Shown: in pieces, positions 35,201 through 47,200 of the stretch
Position numbering within the stretch: the first letter of the stretch is position 1
Layout of the letters: each line of letters begins with the position of its first letter
From: Eutreptiella sp. 'Long Island Sound 2002'
Lineage: Eukaryota > Euglenozoa > Euglenophyceae > Eutreptiales > Eutreptiaceae
Direction of reading: 5' to 3'
Length of the DNA: 64,000 nucleotides
Assembly: GCA_964036045.1 (NCBI GenBank)
Contig: OZ038397.1
Location: 19,407,742-19,471,741, forward strand
Made by a program: the position numbers and the translations under genes
The notes under the pieces: model-generated
What the model was told of the DNA's origin: nothing
The model's database searches: none
The model's input: the letters and a program-made list of their open reading frames with translations, nothing else

Positions 35201-38200
35201 CCGCCGACTCCATGAAGTGTCCGGGTGGTGTTCTGCCCAAGTGCATACCAGCACTTTATTCAGTAGAAGCCCAGCGTCAGAGGGCACCAGGAGTACAAAA
35301 GATTGGTTGGAGATGCCTCCCGTGTGCCGACCCTGACCAAGTGAACAGCACTGAGCTGGGGCACTGGTCCTCCTCCGCCTCCTCCCTCCAGATGAGCAGG
35401 GCGTTGTGCAAACCGGGGGTTCGCATGGTAGACCGACGCGTGGCAGGAGCTCCACACCCGCCTGGTACCGCGGTTTGGGTGTGTGGGGTGCTCCCGGTGT
35501 GCGCCGCTGGTGTTCGGCCTCCCTCTGGAAGGGGCCATGGCCCCTTCCAGCAACCCGCTGTGTGCGCCCTTTAGAGGCAGACGACGGAGATGCATTGCAC
35601 TTCCATGGCAGATTCATGGCATCCCTTTGTTTCATGATATGGACCATCGATGGCGGGCCGGGCGTCTGGTTGGTGCTGCAAGGCCATGGGATGTGGTTGG
35701 AACACAGCCCTGAGGTAGCGTGTAGCACCGACAGGGGCCTTCAGCACTACACATACAAAGAGCATCCCGCTGGTGGTGCTGAGTTTGGGTGTGTGTCCGC
35801 TCGCCCTGCGGCATGCCAAAGGGCACCGTGAGTCGGACCGTTGTTGAGGGTGTGGCTAGGGCACAGGGCTGGGCTGTGGGCAGGCGTGTCGTTGGATCGG
35901 GAAAAGGTGATGAGAAGGGCAACCCCCCCCCCCCCCCCACCCCACCCCTCCTCAGACCCCTCCTGCCCCGTCCGCCAAAAAATTCGTCAGGGGAAAAGAT
36001 GAATTTTTGTAACAGGGGAAAAAAATTTGGGCCGTTGTTGGGACATAGACCCTTGGGCCTCAGATGCCCCCCCCCCCCCCTTCTAAAACAAGGCTGTGGG
36101 CTGTGGTGCAATGGCGCACCAAAGGGGCAGCACAGGACAGCCCGGCTTTCGTTCCGTTCAAAAACGCTCTGCGGCTGCGGCCCTTTTCGTTTTGCCCCCC
36201 CCCCCCCCCCTTTGCTCTGCTGCAAAGCCACACACACCTCCGTGTCCCGTGTGTGAGAGGTGCCTCCCCCGATCTCCAGGTGTACGTTGTGGAGGGCATT
36301 CCCGCCCGCCTGGCGATCGTCACCCAACCCTCGGAGATCACCGACAACGTCAACCCGCTCAAAGTGCAGCCGTCGCTTGACCTGCAGGTGCGGGCGGGGC
36401 CAGCGTCGCGTGTGCGGGTGATGCGCCGAGCGCGCGTCAGCACGCGGGGCGGATCGGCGGGGGCGGGCGTGGTCTCTCCTTTCTTTTTCACCCGCGGGCC
36501 ACGCATTGCCCAGACCTGGCGGACGGACCCCGGCCCAGACGAAGGAACTCAACCGACCCACAGACCCGATGGAGGGGCCGACCAGGGACGCAATAGAACA
36601 TAAAAGTTGTGACGAGGAGGCCCCCGGGATGGGCAGGGATGCATTGGAAGGGGAGGAGGTACCCCCCCCCCCCCCGCCAGGGCGCCCAGCCTATGCCCAG
36701 CCACGGTCTCCCTGACGCCAAGTGCCGGCTTCAACGGCATTTGTAACCGACAGTAACCGCCCCCAACCGCTTTCGCAACCGCCTCCAACCGCCTGCCCAA
36801 CCGCTTCTGGGGTTGCCTCTGGGTTCCCTTACCTTCTAATGCAACCCTGCCCCCCCCCCCCCTCCCCTTCCAAGTTACCTGAAAAAACGTTTCTTGAGCG
36901 CCCTCGGCGCCAGGGTACTGTACGTTCCTCAGGGTCATGTTCAGGGTGTGGGTCAGCCGTTCACATGGAACAGCATCTCTATGAACATGGACTGCCATGA
37001 GTTGATGCCGTCCTATTGTGGACACAGCCCCTGCCACACATTCATTGCTTGCCTCCAGTTTACTCTGCACTGTGACATGTGTGGACAAGAGGAGGGTCCA
37101 CCGAGTTTGGGCTTTGGGTTTGCACAAAAATTATTTCCGGCGCCTTCGGGGCCGAATTTGTCTGGGAAAGAGGCAAAGAGGAGGGTCAACCCCCCCCCCC
37201 CCCCTCAGACACAACCAACACACGTTGGGGCCCACAGAGGGTCCGAATGAGCAGTGGCGAGAGGCCAATAGGCGCCGCCAAAGGCAAACAATCGGATACT
37301 GAGGCCTTGTGCCAAACACCCCCCCCCCCCTCCTCCGTGCCTCGAGCCGACAGAGGGACGGACGGACTTACCAACCGACGCCACTGATGCACCAACAGAC
37401 CACCCGACGGACGCAGGGATGTGCCCAGCATCACATTGTCAGCGATGTTGTTAGATCCCCCGGGGGCCGTGAGACAGCCCCTGGGGCTTGCGGGGGGGGG
37501 GGGGGGGGCGGTTCGGGGGATGCGACGGCGTATTTGGTATTTTGGGCCCCTTTCTTTTTCTCTTGACCAGCACCTTCAAAACTGGGGATTCCCCAGTTTT
37601 GGGCCCCAAAACTCGCCGATAGGCCCGATTTCCCAAGTATTGCGACGAACGGGGGGGGGCGGGGTCTGAAACAATGGCTCCTTGTTTTTGACCTGGAAAC
37701 CATGGGTCATGTCAGGCCGAGGCATCCAGCGTCACTGTTTTGGTGGATGAGCTGTGGAGCCCCCCCCCCCCCCCCCCCTCCCCCGCCTGGACTCGGGGTG
37801 TGCACACCGATGCCCCTGGTCAACGGCACGGGCAACAGCCCCGTCTCCGGGTCAGCCCCCCTTGCACCCTCCACATACGCCTTCGCTAAGCTCATCTTAG
37901 TTAGCCCCCCCCCCCCCCATCCTCCTCCTGCTGGGGCCAGGGACCCCCCTCCCCCCCCCGCCAGACCCTTCGGGCCCTTGGGTGGTGCAGACTAGCCACG
38001 CAGAGACCTACTGCGCCCCGGGGTACTGGGAGTCCTGTGCCACGTGGTCCCCGCTTTCCGTGTTCGGGGTCCCTGGCGCGAAGGAGATGCCACCCGGTGT
38101 CCATTTGCTTTTTTCTCCGCCTCCCCCCCCCCCCCCAGGCCCGGGGGGGGGGGCAGCCGGCCCCCCTTACCCTGTGCGCGACCCCCCCTTCCCATGCCCC

Positions 38201-41200
38201 CCCCCCCCCCGAGTTTTTGACCGATGGCTGGGAGGTGCGTCGCAGCGGGACCGGGTCTAGCCGCCCCCCGTGCCCCCCCCCCCCCCCTATGCATTAGAAG
38301 GGAAGGGGCCTCAGAGGCGGTTCAATATGCGGTTTGACAGGCGTTTGAGGCGGTTACCAAAGCGGTTGGGGGCGAGGATTGTCGGTTACAAACGCCGTTG
38401 AAGCTGGCACTTGCCGTCAGGGGGACAGTGGCTGGGCATAGGCGGGGCGCCCTTCCAGTGCATCCCCCCCCCCCCCCTGTGCCAACCCCCCCCCCCCCGG
38501 TCGTTCACCCCTATTACGTCTGCCCCCCGGTCTTTCACCGCAGGACATTGCGCAAAACCAAGTGGCGTACGTCGCAGCGCCGCTCCGCCTGTACGCCGCG
38601 TTTGAGCCGGCGCCCATCAGTTCCGTGGTGGAGTCGGTGTTCTTCGAGGGCGGCAACTTCGCCTTCGGGAAGCTGCGGCTCCGGGCGGGGCATGGGATCC
38701 GGTACCGGATCCGGTTCCGGTTGGCCCACGATCAAGAGTGGGTGTGTGCGCTGGGGTGGGCGTGCGAGGGGCAGGGGGTGAGGGATGGAGTGTGGGCCTT
38801 CATTCATTGCCGGGCGGCTTTGGCCTCTGCCTGGGACGGAGTTCAGGAGTAGAGAAGACAAAATATGGGGTTTGACTGTGACACCAGCGGTGGAACGTGG
38901 TCGTGGGCTTGCAGGACGAAGGCCGCGCGCGCAGGCTCGGCCCGCCGCCCGGTCTGCGCGGTCCGCGCGGGGCGCATGGCACTGCGCGGTTGGCAGGTTC
39001 CGGTCCCGCAACGCGCGGATATGGGGCCCCGGTTTGGTGCGCATGCGGCGGTCCTCCGCATGTCATAGCGCATCCGCTTGTTCCGGTCCCCGGCCCTGGA
39101 CCGTGCGGAGTGTGCGCGGGGGCGCGCGCGCGGCGTACACCGCGCTGTGCCACCAAAGTCATTGACAGCCCCTCGTGACGCCCGAGACGATGTTTTTGAG
39201 CCGTCTCCCGCCTGTTTGACCCGGTCTGACACACGAAGGCCCCTCGACGCTATCTTGGGAACATGCCCCAGTGGGGCAAGGGGGTCCAGCGAGGGCTGGA
39301 CCAGCAGCAAGCCCCCAGCCGTGGCTGGGGACCACCGGGTGCTGGTGGGAGGGGGGGTGGCAGATCGACGGATACCACGACACACACAAGCGTGAGTTTC
39401 TCTTCGAAGTCGGTGTTCCATTTCGGTTTGGATGTTTCGATGGTGCCGGATCCGGTGGGTCTTCTCGGGAGTCGCGGGCGCCCCCTGGCCCGTGCGGTGC
39501 GTCCTCCGGCACTGCGGGTCGCACGTGCGGTGCCCCGTGCACTGCCCCCCGGGCGTCTCACGTGGCCTCCTCGGCGCCAGGCCCGGCTCCCCCGCCCCCG
39601 ACGCCTTCCTTCGCCTCAGGTCGTGGCAGACGCTTTCTCATCGGACATCATCGCGCGGCCCTGCGGCTACACCGAGTTCTACGCCGTGGGGGACACGGAG
39701 TGCCAGGAATGCCCCACAGGGGCCGTCTGCACCGGAGGTGTGGGGGGGCCGCCCGGGGCTTCGGGGGGGGGACGCGCCGGGAGGTCATGGGGAAGGGGGT
39801 GGCGTGGGGTGCACCGTGTCTTCTATTCTCGAGCCCAAAAAAAAGATAAACGGGAACAACACAAGGGAAGCCCCCGTTGCTGACGACCGTGCGCAGCTCA
39901 TGGGGGACGGGGGGGGAGGCTGAGGCTGGGAACAGTACCTGACGCGTGCCACAGGTGGGCGTCCGCGGTGATCGTGAGACCGCCCTGGAGCGCCAGCGCA
40001 TCCTTGGGATCAGAGGGGGGGGGTTTGGCACAAGGCCTCGATCAGAGGGGGGGGTCCACCATAACCTGCAGCACAGAAGGGTCGCGGTGCTGCACACCCC
40101 CGACCCCGACAGACCATTGTTCGCTACACCGTAGTACACACACACACACTCCGCCTCCCTGTATGGCAGGGTGTGCCATAAGGACGCTCACCCTTTTTTT
40201 TTCTACTGTGGCATCCGCTCTCTGATGTTTGGTGGCTACCCACCAACGGCCGTCGGTTACCCACCAACCGCCATCGGTTACCCACCAACCACCATCGGTT
40301 ACCCACCAACCGCCATCGGTTACCCACCAACCGCCATCGGTTACCCACCAACCGCCATCGGTTACCCACCAACCGCCATTGGTTACCCACCAACCGCCAT
40401 TGTAGGACGTATTGGACACTCGGGAGTTTTTTTTTTCCATTACGGCACCCCCTGCTGTATGGTATGTATGTATGGCTGTAGGGTTGTATGTGTTGACCAC
40501 CGAAGCACCTGTACCCCCTGGGGTTTTTCAACCCTAAGGACCCACAACAAAGCCATGGTCGGTGGCAGCGACCACCACGGTTGACCCTTGACCTCCCCAG
40601 AGCCCTCCGAGTCCCGGGACAAACTGAACGACAGGTATGTGCGCATACCCGTAGGACGGTGCAAACCAACAAGGAGCACAGCATGCGCGCCATGCCCCGC
40701 ACTCAGCCCAGTGCAGTGCCCAATGCCCCGAACCCGATGGACGACGGCCCACCCCTCGCCCAATTCCGGGAGGTGAGGGCAGCACAATGCAACGAACTGT
40801 CGAAGACACGCACACGGATGGAACTGAGTTGGCGATGAAGGCCGTGAGGCAGGCGCGGGGGGGGGGTCCCCCCACAGCCCCCCCCCCCCCCCTTGGGCCC
40901 CCGCCCCTCCCCCTTAAGCAAGACTCCGCCCCCCCCCCCCCCTCTGACCCACGATGCACACACAACTCAGTAGCGCCCGGAGCGCCAGTACAGTCAGCGG
41001 AGGCAGGGACGAGGGCTGAACTTGTGATCAACCATCGCACTGTGAAAGCGCCGTACGTTGGCATGAGGGACCGAAGGCGATGACCGCCGTAGGGCAGGCA
41101 CGGCCCACGGCGAATGCGGACGTCGCTGCCTGACCATCCGAGGCCCCCCCTCCGATCCGGTTTCGGTCCCAACCTACGGCAACCGCAGGTGTTGGCTTGG

Positions 41201-44200
41201 GGCCCTGGTCGAACAAACGTCGAGGGGTGGGGTCTCAGAGGATTTCCTTTCCCCCCACGTGCCCGGGGGAGCAGCCGGGCCCAGTCCTTGTATGCCACAC
41301 CCCCCAGCTCCCCCCCCCCCCTCCTCCCCCCCCCCCCCCCCCCCCCCCACAAGTTTTGCAGATAGCAGGGGGGGTGTCGCATCAGGACCAGTTGTAGTCG
41401 CCCCCCCCCCCCCCGGGCCCACGTGCGTGTGTGTGTGTACTCAAAACGCTCGGTATTTTATGGAGGAGTCAAATATCCACGAAGAACACGACACCACATG
41501 TCCACCCCGACTCCCACCCCCACCCCCACCCCAGACCACTTTGCTGAGAGTAGTGTCAAGGGCACCATCCGTCGTCGGTCGGCCGCTTACATGGGCTCTG
41601 TCACCGGTGCTCCCCCCCCCCGGTCCCTCGGGGGTCCTGGTTTCCAGACATGCCCCGGGCGGACCCGGATGTTCGTTAGGAGTCAGCCCCGGACCATGTC
41701 CCACTCAGTAACACCCGCTCCTGTCACGCCGCGGGAGGGCTGGGCCCACTGCCTCCAGGGGTTGTGGCGGTGCAAAGCGAGAGCTCCACTGCCCACTGCC
41801 CCCAGGCAGTGAGGCAGTGCAAAGCAGGAGCTGCGCTGCCCAATGGGATCATGTGAGAGCCCCCCCCCCCCCTCCCCCCCAGCCCCCCTCCCGGGGGCTG
41901 GAGCGGTGTACGTGGGTGGGTGAGTTCCGAGTTTGGGGTCAGTTGTGGGACGGTGTCGGCGGGTCGTCGGTCCGGCCGTCGAGCCTTGCGGCGAGTCCCG
42001 GTCTGCCTCGCTGCGCCGGTTCGCAGGCGCCGAGATCTTCACGGACGACAATTACTGGCGGATCAACAACAACACGCATCTGTTTGTCGCGTGCGCCCTG
42101 GGCCCGGCCCCGTGCCGCGGGAACACGCCGACGGGCACCTGCCGGGACCACTTCACCGGGGTCCTGTGCGCCGAGTGCGAGGACGGCTACGCCGGGGAGT
42201 ACTGCCAGGAGTGCATCGCCAGCTTCTCGGCGTGGAGTTTGATGGCCGTGCTGGGCCTTGGCTACTTCTCGGTCATCTGCGCGACGACGGTGGTGGCGCT
42301 GAAGGTCTGTGCGTGGACGGCAGGGGAGGCAGGGGCGTGGGTTGAGACGTGTCCTGGTGGATGGGGGTGGGGGTGGGGTAGGGGGGGTGGGTACATCACA
42401 AAAGTCAGCCGTCATTTACCCATCCAACCAATCCGACACACTCCTCAACACGTCGCCCGGCTCAGCGCGTGCTATAACATCCGCGTTTTGCGGGGGTAGA
42501 GAAGGGAATCTCCCTCACATTCGACGCTCGTCCAACGCGGGGTATTCCGCCTTCCGGGATGCTCCACGGGGGCAGCCCCAGTCCCGATCTCGGACGAGAA
42601 GCCGTTGTCGGTCATCACTGGCCAAGGCTCTTCAGGCGACCCCTTAACTCCCCGAGAGAGATGTCTACCACCGGAGGGAAAATGTAGATGGGGACAAAAT
42701 TGATGTGGACCAATTTGGTAGCCCTCCCTCCCACCAACCATTTCCTTCCATTTCAAGGCTGTGCCATGTGCTTCGAGTCTAGAACCCACCAGGGCATAAC
42801 AGCAACCATCCAGAACCCAACGGGAAATGTCAGCAACCATCCACTGGGGAACAACTAGACGTGGGCAAGGCTGGGGCTGGGGCTGGGGCACAACCCGCTT
42901 ATGCTCTTAGCAGCTCAAAAAAAAACGGAAATTTTCAAAACGGATTTTTTTGGTGTTCTGACCATTCATAATGATCAAATACCCTACGCAAAGCATTGTT
43001 TAGACCCCCTGTATGTGTTTTTCACTGTATTTGGGCCCCCAGCCAGGGACTAGACACCAAAATTTCCCTTCTCTTCTCAGGAGCAGTCCCAAAATTTGAA
43101 GACTGTTTTACTACGCACGTCTACTTGTAGCAGACAGTGTCTATCGACTATTCACCGCCTTCCTGTGGTGCACGGGTAAATTACTATGTTACTACGTTAC
43201 TACGCACTGGAGTGCGTAGTAAAACAGCTCTGCAAAATCCCCCCCCGCTACTTCGCCCCCCCCCCCCCCCCCAAAAAACGCCTCAAAAATACTTGTTCCC
43301 CCGGTGGTACGCCTCTTTGGACCCATCCGCTGTTTGTTCGCTGTCTCCTTCTCCTTTTCCCCTCCCCCCCACCCTCCCCTGACTCTCCGCAGAGGGACCC
43401 CCTCGCCTCAAGCGGGGTGTCGCCGCTCTCCTGCGTCAGCACCATGTTCAAGATCCTCACGAACTACCTCCAGACCGTGTCCCTCCTGGCGGACCTCGGG
43501 AAGCAGCTGCCGGCGGAGCTGCTCGGGATCTTCGAGGCCACGTCCACCGCCAGCACCCTCAAGCTGCCGGACGGCCTCACGCGGTGCGCGGCCAAGTGGC
43601 TGGACAGCTACGCCATATTCTACTCCTCCATGTGCACCCCCGTCGTGGGCTTCGTGGTGGCGCTGCTCGTCATCGAGTGGCAGAAGAGCATCGTATGGCG
43701 GCGTGGGGCAGGGGCCGGGGGGTTGTGGGGTCCGGGACCATCGCCCTCGGCCTAACATGACCCGTGGTTTCCAGGTCAAAAAAAAAGGAGCCATTGTTTC
43801 AGACCCCCCCCCCCATTCGTCGTAATACTTGGGAAATCGGGCCTACCGGCGAGTTTTGGGGCCCAAAACTGGGGAGCTCGTCGCGTCCTCTGCCAGGACT
43901 CTCCTCCACGGCTGAGGGATGGAGATAATAGTGACCGATGGGGGTCGGGAGGGGGGGGTTGGCACAAGGCCTCGGTATCGGATTGTTTGCCTTTGGCGGC
44001 GCCTATCGGCCTCTCGCCACTGCTCATTCTGACCCTCCGTGGGCCTGGACGTGTTTTGGTTGTGTCAACGGAGCCCCCGGATGACGTGTTCTGTTTGACT
44101 ACTCCGGGGGTCGGCGGTCCTGGAGACGGGCTGTTGCCCGTGCCGTCGGGAGGGGGGGGGGGGGGGGCGGGGGGCGTTGGAGGGGGAGCTCTGAGGGTCC

Positions 44201-47200
44201 GGAGACAAGTTTCGTGACTTTGAGCGGTCTTATGGCCGATTTAGTGCCCCAAAAGGGCTATTTTCAGCCAATTCTCAGGACGATCGTGCTGCAAGTTCAG
44301 GATGCGAGGGCACCAGAAGGGTCCAGGTCGGTCCTTGCCGCAAGTCTTGATTTGTCACATGGCAACAGGGCATCTGTTGTAGGAAGACATGGGCTCGAAC
44401 CCCAGCGATGGCACTGTGTGGCAAAGGTGGCATTTGGATGACTTTACTCGTTTTCAATTCGTTGAGCGCCCTGTCCCTGCCTCTCGCGAACACCCGCTGC
44501 AGGGATGGCAGCGCAAACGGAAGACCATGCACGACACGCAGAAGAAGCGGTGGCGGCAGCTGTCGCTGACACGCGGACGTGGCTGGAAGCAGATCACAGT
44601 GCTCTGCATTTCCGTGGCGCTCTATTTCCTGTACCCCACGCTGATGCAGCAGGTGCCGCCCGGGGGGCTGCGGGGAGGACGGCGGGGGCAGGCTGTTGCC
44701 GGGGAGGGGGGTGGTGTGTGGGGCACTGCAAGTGTATTGTGGCGAGGGGACACTGGGGGTCGGGGGTCCTGAACGTGATGCGCCAAAAGGCGGCACTGAA
44801 GGACATGGCGGCATGGCGGCATGGGGGGGGGGGTGGATCATGGTGGAGGAGCAGGACACCTGGGCCTCACGCACACGGAAACACAGAGAGGCAGGCTATG
44901 GACGGCCTGTGGACAGAGGTGTGTGGGCAGCAAAAACAGTCAAACGACCCCAGCAACAACCAGCACAACCCCCGGTACGCCAACTACTGGGCGCCGCTGA
45001 CGCGCAAACGGTACATCCCGCCACATCCCGCACAGCCCCGGCACACCAAACCACTGGGCTCCGCGAGCGCGGAAACGACACCAGCAGGAGCACCGGCCAC
45101 AGCGGCCGACAGAACGCAGCGACCCGACGCAACATGCGAAGGGAAGAACGGGTGACTGTCCAGGGCCCCGTAAAGAAGCATCAACCAGACGGAATGTCAC
45201 ACGGGGGGTTGGTCATGCAACACCAGAGTACGCCCTTAGCCTTACGCTTGAAGGGGGACGGGTACCCCCCCCCCCCCCGGCGTGACGGCCACTCTTGCCA
45301 ACTGCTTCTGTCCGTCACCAACGGCCCTTCCACCGCTGTGTACCCGCCTGCCCACCGCCCATCCATCCGCCGGTAACCGCTCTTGCCACTGCCCTTGAGA
45401 CCCCCTTGTGCCCCCCCCCCCCCCCGTCCCCCCCGGCCCCCAAAGGCCAGAACGTTCCTTCCTTTTGCCCCCCACATGCCCCTCCCATTGCCCGGGCCAT
45501 GCCCTCCCCCACATCTGCGCCCCCCGCAATACAAATTCGCCCCTGCCCCCGCAACCCCCGCCGTAGCCCGTCCCGGGGCGCAGTGCGACCAGCGCGCCCC
45601 TCTGACCCCTCGACCTGCACATTCCCTGACCCACTCCCGATGTGCACAGTCCTCAAGCCGATCACACAACCGACGGAGGTCTCGCCAACGACGCGCAAGG
45701 GGCGCCGGGAGATAGAACCGGGGGGCCCGCCATCGCGTTGGTCGGGGGGCGGAAAAAAGCGAAAAAAAAAAACAAGTTGAGTGCGCCGTGGGGTCCGGGT
45801 CCCGATCGACGCACCCATAGGCCCACCGGGTCATGTCTGCCCGGGCGCCAAAATCCCCTTCAGCTTGTCACATAAGTCGCATGCGCCAAGGCACGGGCTC
45901 TCCTGCCGTTCTGTGGCGGTTGCAGTGGGGCCCGGTCGCTCCCTCTGCTGCCGTGCCGGGTTGGCCTTTGAGGCTGCCAGGCGCTGCTCGCCCTTCATTT
46001 GGGCTATGCACGGTCCCAGGGGCCGGCCCTACTTGGACGGGGCGGGGGGGGGGGATCACAGAAACACAGCGAGGCAGGCTATGGACGGCCTGTGGACAGA
46101 GGCGCGTGGACCGCAAAAACAGTCAAACGACCCCCTCAACAACCAGCACAACCCCCAATACGCCAACTACTGGGCGCCGCTGACGCGCAAACGGCACATC
46201 CCGCCACATCCAGCACAGCCCCGGCACACCAACTACTGGGCTCCGCGACCGCGGAAACGACACCAGCGGGAGCACCGGCCGCAGCGGCCGACAGAACGCA
46301 GCGACCCGGCGCAACATGCGGAGGGAAGAACGGGTGACTGTCCAGGGCCCCGTAAAGGAACAACAACCCGACGGAATGCCACACAGGGGGGGGGGGGGGG
46401 GGGGGCTATGTCAACCATAGGACGCCCGTGGACCCAGATTTCATAGTGGGAAAAACGAAATTTATAAAAGGAAATGTTGATTTGGACCATGTTTGGTACA
46501 CAACCGTTTGGGTTCCAGACCCCCCCCCCCTCTCTTCTGACACATCCCTGCCCTCCCTCACCCCCCCCCCCCCTTTCACGATGTGATCTGTTGGGAGTGG
46601 AAGTGGGCTCGACGAGGGCGTCAACACTGCCAAGCCCCCCGCACAATGTCCCGCGCCACGCCGCACATGTGAAGGTGGCGAAAATGTCGAAATGCACGTC
46701 CTTCAACTTTGAGGAGGGGGCCGAGCCAGTGCGGCTGCTGGTGAAGGACTTCAGCATCGACTGCAATTCCAGTATGTCTTGCACCGCTCCGCCTGCAAAG
46801 TGCACCGTCAGGGCCCCAGTCCAGCGGTCAGTGCCCCCTTGTCCCCGGTTTATGAGTGCCGCTTTGCTCTTCGTTGGTATCGGGTGGGGTTACTACCCCC
46901 CGCACCGGACGATGGAGGGCAACAACCCGTTGCGACAACACAACAACGCAACAACACAACACAACAACACAACACAACACAACACAACATAACACAGCAC
47001 AGCACAACACAACACAGCACAGCACAGCACAGCACAGCACAGCACAGCACAGCACAGCACAGCACAACACAACACAACACAACACAGCACAGCACAGCAC
47101 AGCACAGCACAGCACAGCACAGCACAGCACAGCACAGCACAGCACAGCACAGCACAGCACAGCACAGCACAGCACAGCACAGCACAGCACAGCACAGCAC

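Noticed and set aside
40607-40640. Possible 34-bp exon before GTATGT
   Set aside because: It would break the phase-1 join that gives the canonical CTGG...NYWR motif between 39,737 and 42,027, and it overlaps repeat-like sequence.
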